NCBI RefSeq assembly: GCF_016863555.1
Contig: NZ_BOPC01000049.1
Coordinates: 1 to 64,000 of the forward strand
Length of the DNA stretch: 64,000 nt
Reading direction: 5' to 3'
From: Micromonospora qiuiae
GTDB taxonomy: Bacteria; Actinomycetota; Actinomycetes; Mycobacteriales; Micromonosporaceae
The notes beneath the pieces are model-generated. The model was not told where the DNA came from, ran no database searches, and saw nothing but the letters and a program-made list of their open reading frames with translations. Positions within the stretch are counted from its first letter, which is position 1. Each line of letters begins with the position of its first letter. Position numbers and translations under genes: made by a program. Of the stretch, positions 24,352 through 32,064 are shown piece after piece.

Positions 24352-24755
24352 CGGGTCTTCGCGAGCCAGGCCAGGCCGAGGATGGGGAGCAGCAGGGGGA
24401 TGTAGCCGTAGCCGCTGCCGAAGCCGGACCAGACCGTCTCGTCGGGGAAGAGATCGGGCCGGACGAGGCTGAACGCGCCGATCCCGACCACGCCGACCAA
24501 CTCCACGGTGCAGCAGGCGAGAGCGACGCGGCGACCGGTGTGGCCGGCCCGGGCCAGGCCCACCGCCGCCACGATGTAGACCACCGCGGCGAGCGCGGAG
24601 AGCAGGTACGCCAGCGGTGCCTCGTCGAACTTCGTGGCGATCTGCAGACCGGCACGACTGGTGGCCGCGATCGCGAAGAGCAGGTACACCGCGATCAGCA
24701 GCCGGCCGGGGCCGGCGTTGGTCCTCGTCGTCCGGGCGGTGCGCAGCTCAGCCAC
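24348..24755 (-). CDS. Small four-helix membrane protein, function unknown
   Basis: The 135-residue protein has four predicted membrane helices (starting near residues 19, 48, 78 and 112). I do not recognise the family. It starts at GTG, overlapping the upstream gene's end by 8 bp, with the ribosome binding site GGGAG inside that gene's last codons. The two therefore form a coupled pair of small membrane proteins that may work as a complex. The stop codon TAA is the outermost base triplet of palindromic element copy 4. Confidence 0.7.
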   Translation of the reverse strand: MAELRTARTTRTNAGPGRLLIAVYLLFAIAATSRAGLQIATKFDEAPLAYLLSALAAVVYIVAAVGLARAGHTGRRVALACCTVELVGVVGIGAFSLVRPDLFPDETVWSGFGSGYGYIPLLLPILGLAWLAKTR

Positions 24756-25134
24756 CGAGCAACTCCCAGGTCTGCTGGAGCCGGACCACGACCACCGGCG
24801 TCACCAGGCAGATCGCGCAGACGATCGCCGAGCCCCAGCGGGTTGGCTCCATCCGGGCCAGCACTGCGGCCAGCGGCGGCAGGCAGACCAGCGTCACCAG
24901 GTAGCCGAAGAACGCCCCCGGCTCACCGGGCCGTTCGCCACCGGCGAGCGCCACCCCGGCCAGCACCGCCAGGCCGAGCAGGATCAGTTCCAGCACGGCC
25001 AGGCCGATCAGCTGCACCCGGTCCGGTGCCCGGTGCCGTAGCGTGGCCACCAGCGCCCAGGCCGCGACCAACAGGGACACCACGATGGCGGCGACGGCCG
25101 GTACGCCGTCGATCGGTGACCCGGTGCCGCTCAC
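24748..25134 (-). CDS. Small membrane protein, first gene of a two-gene operon
   Basis: The 128-residue protein has four hydrophobic helices (about 13-33, 44-65, 75-93 and 103-120) and no recognised domain. The only in-frame plausible start is the GTG at 25134; upstream codons lead to non-start codons and then into a divergent pseudogene. It is followed by the 135-residue membrane protein with an 8-bp overlap. Both have comparable size and topology, suggesting an ancient duplication or a heteromeric complex. Confidence 0.65.
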   Translation of the reverse strand: MSGTGSPIDGVPAVAAIVVSLLVAAWALVATLRHRAPDRVQLIGLAVLELILLGLAVLAGVALAGGERPGEPGAFFGYLVTLVCLPPLAAVLARMEPTRWGSAIVCAICLVTPVVVVRLQQTWELLGG

Positions 25135-25201
25135 CGGCGTCGCCCGACGCTCAAGTCGTTCACCGCCCCACTCTACTAACCGCCGTAGTAAAGCCCCGTA
25201 G

Positions 25202-25738
25202 GGCCCGCCGGTCACCCCTGCCGTCGGTGAGCGCCGCGACGTCACGCCCGTTTGGGGGGCGGCTGCGGTCCGGTCCGTCTCGATCCGCCAGCCCGGCAGC
25301 CCGTACGCGCAGTCGCCCTGGCGGCGTGAGTACGGCGCGCTGTGGGACATCGGCCCGCATGCCCTGGCGATCCTGCTGCCGGTGCTCGGCCGGGTGGCCC
25401 GGGTGGTGGCCGTCGACGGGCCGGGCGGCCTGGTGCACCTGCTGCTCACCCATGACGGCGGGGCCGTCAGCACGGTGTCGCTGGCCCTGGACGCCCCGCC
25501 GGCGGCGGTGGCCGGCGAGTTCGTTTTGTACGGCGAGAACGGCGTCGAGCCGGTCCCGATCCCGGACGGGAGCCCGGCGACCGCGTTCGGGGTGGCGATC
25601 GACCAACTGTTGGCCGAGAACGACGCTGGCACCCGGGACCACCGCTGCGACGTGCGCTTCGGGCGTGAGGTGGTGGCCGTGCTCGCCGCCGCCGAGGCCG
25701 CCCGCGCCCAAGCCACCCCCGTCGATCTGCCCAGCTGA
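25202..25738 (+). pseudogene. 5'-truncated Gfo/Idh/MocA-family oxidoreductase
   Basis: The frame is open from just after a TAG at 25199 and matches only the C-terminal two thirds of the family. The block YGALWDIGPHALAILLPVLG is the characteristic substrate-domain motif, followed by beta strands (VHLLLTHDGGAVSTVSLAL) and the end VLAAAEAARAQATPVDL. The N-terminal Rossmann fold with its GxGxxG motif is missing, and no start codon with a ribosome binding site precedes the surviving part. It is probably a relic; an internal GTG at 25382 could yield only a non-catalytic 118-residue fragment. Confidence 0.75.
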
Positions 25739-25778
25739 GCAGACCGGAAAAGCGGTGGATGGGGGAGGCGGCAATCGG

Positions 25779-25784
25779 TAGGGT
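25779..25784 (+). promoter_or_regulatory. -10 box TAGGGT before the erm leader ORF
   Basis: TAGGGT lies 7 nt upstream of the ATG at 25792, the same spacing as at other leaderless genes in the window. No clear -35 is visible. Confidence 0.4.
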
Positions 25785-25791
25785 CGCGGCC

Positions 25792-25905
25792 ATGGCTATG
25801 TACGCTCTGATCAACGCGGCCGTCGCGTCGGCCGCGTTCGGGCCGCTGTTGCAGGCCCGCCCGCGAGTCCGGCGTCCGGCCCTGGCCGGCGCGATTCCCG
25901 ACTGA
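25792..25905 (+). CDS. Candidate 37-residue erm leader peptide with +X+ motifs
   Basis: A leaderless ATG with a -10 box 7 nt upstream opens a 37-codon frame that ends 160 bp before erm. The peptide starts MAMYALINAAV and contains RPRVRRP at residues 23-29. That holds two overlapping Arg-x-Arg (+X+) motifs (R23-P-R25 and R25-V-R27), the motif known to stall ribosomes in the presence of macrolides in ErmDL-type leaders. The gene is not a recognised family. High Arg content is frequent in GC-rich chance ORFs, so the assignment rests on promoter, position and motif together. Confidence 0.4.
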   Translation: MAMYALINAAVASAAFGPLLQARPRVRRPALAGAIPD

Positions 25906-25979
25906 CGCCTCCGCGTACGCCTCCGGCACCCGCCTGCCCATCGCAGGTCGCCGTGCCCTCGCGCCATCTCACCAGGGTC

Positions 25980-26057
25980 GTCCGAGTCTTTGATCCCTCG
26001 GACAGGCCCCGCTCGCGGCTGCCTGTCCGCATCCGTCGCCGTCCGGCGACAGACAGG
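25980..26057 (+). promoter_or_regulatory. Mutually exclusive hairpins in the erm leader (candidate attenuator)
   Basis: Hairpin A pairs 25980-25986 with 25997-26003. Hairpin B pairs GGACAGGC (26000-26007) with 26021-26028. Hairpin C pairs 26022-26027 with 26052-26057 and contains a nested 6-bp stem (26035-26040 with 26045-26050). A excludes B and B excludes C. C overlaps the likely AGGA ribosome binding site just before the erm ATG. Confidence 0.45.
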
Positions 26058-26065
26058 ACGACGCC

Positions 26066-26863
26066 ATGGCATCCCGCCGAACCCGCACCACCGAACGCGA
26101 CCGGTCCCGTCGCGTACTCTCGCAGAACTTTCTCGCCGACCCGGCCGCAATCGCCCGGATGGTCGACGCTGCCCGCCCGGATCCCGACGGACTGGTGCTC
26201 GAGGTGGGTGCCGGGCGTGGGCAACTGACCCGGCCACTGGCCGCGCGCTGCGGCCGGCTGGTCGCGTACGAGGTGGATCCCGACGCCGGGGCGGAACTGG
26301 CCAAAGTCTGCGCGACCCTGCCCACGGTCACCCACCGCCAGTCCGATTTCCTCGCCGCGCCGCCGCCGCGCGAGGAGTTCGCTGTGATCGGCAACATCCC
26401 GTGGTCGCTGACCGCGGCCGTGGTGCGCTGGTGCCTGGCCGCGCCCCGGCTACGTACGGCGACCCTGTTGACTCAGTTGGAGTACGCCCGCCGCCGCGCC
26501 GGTGACTACGGCCGGTGGACCCGGCTGACTGTACTGACCTGGCCGGAGTTCGACTGGCGGTTGGTCGGGCGGATTCCGCGCACCGCGTTCCGCCCGGTGC
26601 CCCGGGTCGAGGCGGGCATTCTGCGCATCGAGCGGCGGAAACAGCCACTGGTGGCGGCCTCTGCTCTGCCGTCGTACCGCCGGATGGTCGAGCTGGGCTT
26701 CGGCGGCGCCGGCGGTTCCCTCGCGGCGTCGTTGGCCCGCCGGTACCCGCGAGCCCGGCTGGCGGCGGCCCTGCGAGCCAGCCGACTCGACCCGGCCGTG
26801 CCGGTCGGGCACGTCTGGCCCGAGCAGTGGCTGACCCTGTACCGCCTGCTCCACGCCCGCTGA
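26066..26863 (+). CDS. erm: 23S rRNA (adenine-N6) methyltransferase, Erm family
   Basis: The 265-residue protein methylates A2058 of 23S rRNA (E. coli numbering), giving macrolide-lincosamide-streptogramin B resistance. It has the N-terminal RRVLSQNFLADP block, the SAM-binding motif I VLEVGAGRGQLT, and motif IV GNIPWSLT (Asn110), where the usual aromatic Tyr/Phe is Trp. It is distinguished from the housekeeping KsgA by the QNFL start and the RPVPRVEAGILRI end region. Actinomycetes carry such genes intrinsically or beside macrolide biosynthesis genes; no biosynthesis genes are visible here. An erythromycin-esterase homologue lies 350 bp downstream. A palindromic element follows the stop. Confidence 0.92.
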   Translation: MASRRTRTTERDRSRRVLSQNFLADPAAIARMVDAARPDPDGLVLEVGAGRGQLTRPLAARCGRLVAYEVDPDAGAELAKVCATLPTVTHRQSDFLAAPPPREEFAVIGNIPWSLTAAVVRWCLAAPRLRTATLLTQLEYARRRAGDYGRWTRLTVLTWPEFDWRLVGRIPRTAFRPVPRVEAGILRIERRKQPLVAASALPSYRRMVELGFGGAGGSLAASLARRYPRARLAAALRASRLDPAVPVGHVWPEQWLTLYRLLHAR

Positions 26864-26864
26864 C

Positions 26865-26926
26865 AGATGTAAGGAAGGGCCCCCTTTTAACGCCTGGTGT
26901 ATTGAAGGGGCCCCTTCCTAACATCT
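26865..26926. repeat. Palindromic GGGCCC/AACGCCT element, copy 5
   Basis: This is the most symmetric copy: AGATGTAAGGAAGGGCCCCC at the left and GGGGCCCCTTCCTAACATCT at the right are inverted, with AACGCCTGGTGTATTG in the middle. It reveals the outer terminal repeat AGATGT. It lies between erm and the convergent DUF2795 gene. Confidence 0.92.
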
Positions 26927-26939
26927 AGCGCACCCCGGG

Positions 26940-27131
26940 TCAGGACGTCGCGCGCAGTGCCTCGGCCAGCTCGGCGGGGGAGCTGAACTGCTCCACGGGC
27001 AGGGCTCGTACGGCCTGCAACTGCTCCGTACTCGCGCCGTTCTCCTGGCACCAGCGAACGAGGTCCTCCCGCGAGACGGGATAGTCCAGCCCCGAGAGGT
27101 GCTCGGGCAAGGACAAACGGCTGTCGGACAT
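26940..27131 (-). CDS. DUF2795 small protein
   Basis: The 63-residue protein has the DUF2795 pattern: LDYPVSREDLVRWCQENGA, then LPVEQFSSPAELAEAL. These are small helical proteins, common in actinobacteria, of unknown function and possibly nucleic-acid binding. The ATG is preceded by GGAGGG. It is divergent from the esterase homologue and convergent with erm. Confidence 0.8.
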   Translation of the reverse strand: MSDSRLSLPEHLSGLDYPVSREDLVRWCQENGASTEQLQAVRALPVEQFSSPAELAEALRATS

Positions 27132-27215
27132 GCCCTCCGACCTACCCGGACGACCACCTCCGCACACCACCGGGCTGCCCGCGTTTGCCCGCCGAGGTGT
27201 CGGGTAGCCGCAGTC

Positions 27216-28472
27216 ATGCTCGTACAGCGGCTCGGCGCGCCGAGCGATTTCGACCCCTTGCTGGAGCGCGTTCGGGACGCCCGGGTGGTGATGATCGGGG
27301 AGGCCACGCACGGCAGCTACGACTACTACCGGATCCGGGAGCAGCTCACCCGCCGGTTGATCGCCGAGTGCGGGTTCAGCTTCGTCGGGGTCGAGGGCGA
27401 CTGGCCCGACTGCGACCGGGTGCACCGCTCGGTGACCGGGGCGTCGGGTGGGGCGGTCGAGCCGCAAGCTGCGCTGGAGCGCTTCGAGAGGTGGCCGACC
27501 TGGATGTGGGCGAACGCCGAGGTGGCCCGCTTTTGTCGCTGGCTGCGCGCGTGGAACATGGAGCGGCCCGAGCCGGCCCGGGTCGGTTTCCACGGCCTCG
27601 ACGTCTACAGCCTCTGGGAATCGATGCAGGCGATCTTCGATTATCTCGGCGAGGAGGATCCGGCGTCGCTGGAGGCCGCGCAGGACGCGTACCGCTGCTT
27701 CGAGCCGTACGGCAAGCGGATCGAGGAGTACGGGGACGCGGCCCGGTTCGTCTCCGCGCGCTGTGAGCAGGAGGTGGTACGGCTGTTGACGCGTACCCGG
27801 GAACAGGCCGCTGTGGACGGACCGGGAGCCTTCTCGGCCTGGCAGAACGCGGAGGTGGTGGCGGGCGCGGAGCGCTACTACCGGGCGATGGTCGCTGGCG
27901 GCCCGGGTTCGTGGAATGTCCGGGACACCCACATGGCCGACACGCTGGACCGGTTGCTGGATCACTACGGGCCGGGCGCCCGGGGGGTGGTCTGGGCGCA
28001 CAACACGCATGTCGGCGACGCGCGGGCGACCGACATGGCCGCCGACGGCATGCTGAACATCGGCCAGTTGGCCCGGGAACGCCACGGCGCCGACGAGGTC
28101 GTACTGATCGGCCTCGGTAGCTGGCGCGGGACGGTGATCGCCGCGCCGAGGTGGGGCGCGCCGGCCGAGGCCATGCTCGTGCCGCCGGCCCGTGCCGGCT
28201 CGGTGGAGCAGCGGTTGCACGAGTTGATGCCGGAGCGCGCGGTGCTGGTCTTCGGCGGACCGGACCAGCCGGGCTGGGTCACCGACATCCTCGACCACCG
28301 GGCGATCGGGGTGGTGTACGACCCGTCCTTCGAGTCGTGGGGCAACTACGTGCCGACCCGGCTGGGGCAGCGGTACGACGCCTTCATCTGGTGCGACGAG
28401 ACGACGGCGCTGCATCCGTTGCCGGCGCTCACCGCCGCGGGCGAGATGGAGACGTATCCGGCCGGCGTCTGA
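27216..28472 (+). CDS. Erythromycin esterase family protein
   Basis: The 418-residue protein matches the EreA/EreC-type fold, whose characterised members hydrolyse the macrolactone of erythromycin. The conserved residues are visible: GEATHG with His32, VEGDWPD with Glu60, and NTHVGDAR with His265. Many family members in actinomycetes have no proven macrolide activity, but proximity to erm makes a resistance role plausible. The ATG at 27216 has no good ribosome binding site, and TAGCCG lies 5-6 nt upstream, so it may be leaderless; a longer frame beginning at 27099 is Arg-rich and unlikely. A palindromic element lies beyond its stop. Confidence 0.85.
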   Translation: MLVQRLGAPSDFDPLLERVRDARVVMIGEATHGSYDYYRIREQLTRRLIAECGFSFVGVEGDWPDCDRVHRSVTGASGGAVEPQAALERFERWPTWMWANAEVARFCRWLRAWNMERPEPARVGFHGLDVYSLWESMQAIFDYLGEEDPASLEAAQDAYRCFEPYGKRIEEYGDAARFVSARCEQEVVRLLTRTREQAAVDGPGAFSAWQNAEVVAGAERYYRAMVAGGPGSWNVRDTHMADTLDRLLDHYGPGARGVVWAHNTHVGDARATDMAADGMLNIGQLARERHGADEVVLIGLGSWRGTVIAAPRWGAPAEAMLVPPARAGSVEQRLHELMPERAVLVFGGPDQPGWVTDILDHRAIGVVYDPSFESWGNYVPTRLGQRYDAFIWCDETTALHPLPALTAAGEMETYPAGV

Positions 28473-28491
28473 GTCACGCGGCGGCGGGGTT

Positions 28492-28549
28492 GGTTAATAG
28501 GGGCCCCCTGCTATGCACTAGGCGTTAACAGGGGGCCCTTCCTTTACAT
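28492..28549. repeat. Palindromic GGGCCC/AACGCCT element, copy 6
   Basis: In minus orientation it reads AGATGTAAAGGAAGGGCCCC, AACGCCTAGTGCATAGC, GGGGCCCCTATTAACC. It lies between convergent genes. The ATG-TAA of its edge forms the last codon and stop of the MMPL transporter. Confidence 0.9.
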
Positions 28550-30844
28550 CTTGTCGAGCTGGGCGCGGAGCTTTTCACCCTCGATGTCGACGTTGGGCAG
28601 TGCGCGGTCCAACCACCGTGGCAGCCACCAGGCCGCCTTGCCGAGCAGCGACATCACCGCCGGAACGATGGTCATCCGTACCACGAAGGCGTCGATGGCC
28701 ACGCCGATGGCGAGCGCGAAGCCCATCGACTTGATCACCGGGTCGTCGAGGAAGACGAAGCCACCGAAGACCGACGTCATGATCAGTGCGGCCGCGGTCA
28801 CCACCCGGGCGCCGTGGCCCATCCCGTTGATGGTGGCCTGCTGGGCGGTGTCACCGTGTACGAAGTCCTCCCGCATCCGGGAGACCAGGAAGACCTCGTA
28901 GTCCATGGCCAGGCCGAACAGGATGCCGATCAGCAGGATCGGCAGGAAACTGATCAGCGGGCCGGGGGTGTCGAGGCCGACCAGGTCGGCGAGGTGACCC
29001 TGCTGGAACACCGCCACCGTGATACCGAACGTCGCGGCGACGGTGAGCAGGAAGCCCAGCGCGGCCTTGACCGGCACCAGCAGCGACCGGAACACCAGCA
29101 TGAGCAGCAGGATCGACAACCCGACGACCAGCGTCAGGTAGACCGGCAGGGCGTCGGAAAGCTTCTCCGAGATGTCGATGCCGATCGCGGTCACGCCGGT
29201 CAGCAGCACGTCCGCGTTCGGCACGCTGGCGACGGCCGTACGGATGTCGTGCACCATCGCCTCGGTGGCCGGGTCGGTCGGGCCGGTCTGCGGGATCACC
29301 CCGAGCAGCGCCGTCCGGCCGTCCGGGCTGAGCTGCGGCGGGGCCACCGCGAGCACGTTCTCGGTGCCCTGGACGAGGCCGGTCACCTGCGGGATCGCCG
29401 CGGCGGTGGCCTGGGCGTCGTCGCCGGCCACGACCACCGCGAGGCGACCGGTGAAGCCGGGACCGAAGCCCTCGGTGATCAGGTCGTTGGAGACCCGGGC
29501 CGGTGAGCCGGCCGGTGCGGTGCCGGCATCCGGCAGGGCGAGGCGCATGTCCGGCGCGGGCAGCGCCAGCAACCCGAGACCGAGTACGCCGACCAGGATC
29601 GCCGGGATCCGGAAGCGGGTGACCAGACCGGCCCAGCGGAAACCGAACGCCGAGCGATCCTCGCCGGCGAGGGCCCTGGCCTCCGGTGCCGCACGATCCA
29701 GTGCCGCGCTGCCGCCGCCACTGCTCCCGCTGCCGCTGCCGGTGGTCGGTGCGCCCTTGCCGCCCGTGGCCGCTGCGCCCTCGCCGCTGGCCGCCGCCGG
29801 GTCGCCGGTGGTGGTGGTGACCGGGACCGACGCGCGTAGTCGGCGGGGCAGCACCCGGCCACCGGCGAAGCCCAGCAGGGCCGGCTGAAGGGTGATCGCC
29901 ACCAGCACCGCGACGGTCACCGTGCCGGCCGCGGCCAGACCCATGACGGTGAGGAAGGGAATGTTCACCACGGCCAGGCCGGCCAGGGCGATGACCACCG
30001 TGGCCCCGGCGAAGACAACGGCCGAACCGGCGGTCCCGACCGCGCGACCGACCGCCTCGTCGGCCGGCAGCCCGTCGAGCAGGTTCTGCCGGTAGCGCGA
30101 GGTGATGAAGAGCGAGTAGTCGATGCCAACGGCGAGGCCGAGCATCAGCGCCAGGATCGGCGCGGTGCTGGTCAGCTCGACGACGTCGCTGAGCGCGTAC
30201 AGCCCGGCCATGCCGACGCCGACCCCGATCAGCGCGTTGAGCATGGTCATTCCCGCCGCGACCAGCGAGCCGAAGGTGACGACCAGGACGACGAGCGCCA
30301 CGGCAACGCCGATCGCCTCGGTGGAGCCGACCTCGGGCTCGGTGTTGAGCACCTCACCGCCGGGAGCCACCTGCCAGCCCTGCGCCGTGGCGTCGGCACC
30401 CACCTTCTCGTAGGCGTCCCGCTGTTCTTCGGTCACCGTGTCCGCGCCGCCGTTGAACTGCACCTGGATCAGTGCGTACTGGCCGTCGGGCGACACGGCG
30501 CCGACCTGGAAGGGGTCGACGGCGCCGACCACACCGGGCAGGGTCATGGCCTCCTGCGTGATCGCCTGGACCACCGCCTGGCCCTCGGGCGTGCCGAGTT
30601 GGCCGGCGCCTGGTGCCTTGACCGCGATGGTGCCGGTGGCGCCGGCTGCCGCCGGGAACTGCTCGTCGAGCAGGTCGAGCGCCCGCTGGGACTCGGTGCC
30701 GGGCATGGTGAAGTTGCTGGCCGTCGGGCCGCGCAGGGTCGCCGCGGCCAGGCCGAGCCCGACGAGTACGACGAGCCAGATCGCGGCGACGAGTCGCCGT
30801 CGGCGCATCGAGCCCCGGCCGAGCCGGTAGAGCAGGGTCGCCAT
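28544..30844 (-). CDS. MMPL-family RND transporter
   Basis: The 766-residue inner-membrane exporter has two MMPL halves, each with a large loop after the first helix and a cluster of membrane helices. The proton-relay motifs are LAVGIDYSLFITSRYR in the first half and LFGLAMDYEVFLVSRMRED in the second. A low-complexity Ser/Gly/Ala insertion lies in the cytoplasmic linker. Relatives move lipids, siderophores or drugs using proton motive force. The ATG follows GGAAAGGA. It is 36 bp downstream of a TetR gene on the same strand, so it is probably repressed by it. The stop codon belongs to palindromic element copy 6. Confidence 0.9.
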   Translation of the reverse strand: MATLLYRLGRGSMRRRRLVAAIWLVVLVGLGLAAATLRGPTASNFTMPGTESQRALDLLDEQFPAAAGATGTIAVKAPGAGQLGTPEGQAVVQAITQEAMTLPGVVGAVDPFQVGAVSPDGQYALIQVQFNGGADTVTEEQRDAYEKVGADATAQGWQVAPGGEVLNTEPEVGSTEAIGVAVALVVLVVTFGSLVAAGMTMLNALIGVGVGMAGLYALSDVVELTSTAPILALMLGLAVGIDYSLFITSRYRQNLLDGLPADEAVGRAVGTAGSAVVFAGATVVIALAGLAVVNIPFLTVMGLAAAGTVTVAVLVAITLQPALLGFAGGRVLPRRLRASVPVTTTTGDPAAASGEGAAATGGKGAPTTGSGSGSSGGGSAALDRAAPEARALAGEDRSAFGFRWAGLVTRFRIPAILVGVLGLGLLALPAPDMRLALPDAGTAPAGSPARVSNDLITEGFGPGFTGRLAVVVAGDDAQATAAAIPQVTGLVQGTENVLAVAPPQLSPDGRTALLGVIPQTGPTDPATEAMVHDIRTAVASVPNADVLLTGVTAIGIDISEKLSDALPVYLTLVVGLSILLLMLVFRSLLVPVKAALGFLLTVAATFGITVAVFQQGHLADLVGLDTPGPLISFLPILLIGILFGLAMDYEVFLVSRMREDFVHGDTAQQATINGMGHGARVVTAAALIMTSVFGGFVFLDDPVIKSMGFALAIGVAIDAFVVRMTIVPAVMSLLGKAAWWLPRWLDRALPNVDIEGEKLRAQLDKM

Positions 30845-30880
30845 GAGGTCCTTTCCCTCGATCGTGGATGGTGGGACGGG

Positions 30881-31429
30881 TCAGTGGACGGGCGCCAGAG
30901 CCCGTCGCAGCAGCGCCAGCAACGCGTCGCGCAGTTCCTCGTCGGCCACGTCGGAGAACTCGCCGCAGGTCTCGGCGATGCCGGCGAGCAGTACGAAGGC
31001 GGCGATCCGGGCCGAGGCCCGCTCGGATCGCCCGGCCAGCGCGGCGAGTAGCCGCTCGGAGATTTGCTGGATGTGTGCGAAGTCGGGCTGTTGCAGCAGC
31101 TCGGGGAACTCGCCGCGAAGCAGGGCGATCTCACCGCGGAAGCGGACGGCAAGGTCGACGAAGCCCTCGGCGGCGACCCGCTGGGCCGACGCCGGTTCGG
31201 GCTGGGCCGCGATCCGCTCGTCGAGTGCCCGCAACACCTCGATCGCCGGTGCCATCAATTCGGTGAGGATGGCCTCCTTGTTGGCGAAGTGGTAGAGCAC
31301 TGCTGCCTTGGAGCAGCCCACCTCGCTGGCGATGTCCTGTAGTGAGGTGCCCCGGTAGCCGGTGACGGCGAAGCGTTTCGCCGCGGCGGCGAGGATCTCG
31401 CCGTGGGTCTGCGGAGCGGGGCGGGCCAT
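30881..31429 (-). CDS. TetR-family transcriptional regulator of the MMPL transporter
   Basis: The 182-residue protein has the TetR helix-turn-helix near the N-terminus: GTSLQDIASEVGCSKAAVLY, with FANKEAIL following. The C-terminal ligand domain is helical and variable. It lies directly upstream of the MMPL gene and two palindromes precede it, so autoregulation and repression of the pump are likely. I prefer the ATG giving MARPAPQ; an ATG four codons upstream (31441) is also possible and would put the start at the very edge of the operator. The inducing ligand is unknown. Confidence 0.85.
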   Translation of the reverse strand: MARPAPQTHGEILAAAAKRFAVTGYRGTSLQDIASEVGCSKAAVLYHFANKEAILTELMAPAIEVLRALDERIAAQPEPASAQRVAAEGFVDLAVRFRGEIALLRGEFPELLQQPDFAHIQQISERLLAALAGRSERASARIAAFVLLAGIAETCGEFSDVADEELRDALLALLRRALAPVH

Positions 31430-31443
31430 GGTCCTCAGCATGC

Positions 31444-31479
31444 CTGACCGATCGGTCAGGAGCTGACCGGTCGGTCAGA
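31444..31479 (-). promoter_or_regulatory. Two tandem TetR operators
   Basis: CTGACCGATCGGTCAG (31444-31459) is a perfect 16-bp palindrome, and CTGACCGGTCGGTCAG (31464-31479) is the same with one central mismatch. Centres are 20 bp apart, about two helical turns, directly upstream of the TetR gene. Confidence 0.75.
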
Positions 31480-31556
31480 TCAGTGGCGTGCCCCACAGCC
31501 GCCGGCAGCCGATTGGCTCTCCAGGGCAGGCCGCCGCTCGCCCGACAATCGACCTC

Positions 31557-32017
31557 ATGACCGTTTCCCTGGCCGAGCAGGCGAGCCGGCTGCGGGCCCT
31601 GCACCGGCCGAACGATCCGCTGGTCCTGCCCAATTCCTGGGACGCCGGGTCGGCCCGGGCGGTGGCCGACGCCGGTTTCCCGGCCGTGGCCACCGGCAGC
31701 GCCGCCGTCGCCGAATCGCTCGGTCACACCGACGGGGAGAACCTCCCACGTGACGAGATGTTCGGCGCCGTGACCCGGATCACCCGGGCGGTCACCGTGC
31801 CGGTCACCGCCGACCTGGAGCGCGGTTACGGCCTGGGACCGGACGAACTCGTCGGCCGCCTGCTCGACGCCGGGGCGGCGCCGGGGCACCGGCGGTCGCC
31901 GAGTTGGCGGCCCTGGGGGTGGCCCGGATCAGTTACGGCTCCGGCCTGTACGCGGCGACCCGCGCGCACGCCGCCCGTCTGCTCGCCGCGATCGCCGCCG
32001 GAGACTCGCTCGCCTGA
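31557..32017 (+). pseudogene. Decayed isocitrate lyase/PEP mutase family gene
   Basis: The first 105 codons are a good N-terminal half: LHRPNDPLVLPNSWDAGSAR, ATGSAAVAESLG, VPVTADLERGYG with the metal-binding Asp and Glu region. The frame then shifts at about 31880 and the last 43 codons match the family's C-terminus in another frame (VAELAALGVARISYGSGLY, then LLAAIAAGD). The middle, about 100 residues with the catalytic Cys region (usually GCNLEDS), is deleted. The intact family cleaves or forms C-C or C-P bonds of small oxoacids. This copy cannot be active. Confidence 0.8.
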
Positions 32018-32064
32018 GCCGCGTTCCGGTTGACCGCCGGGCGCCGGGCCGGGATGGTGGTCGG

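Noticed and set aside
25953-26228. Open frame from GTG 25953 overlapping erm in another frame as an erm leader peptide
   Set aside because: It runs without a stop far into erm and is Arg/Pro-rich. The shorter leaderless ORF at 25792 fits a leader much better.
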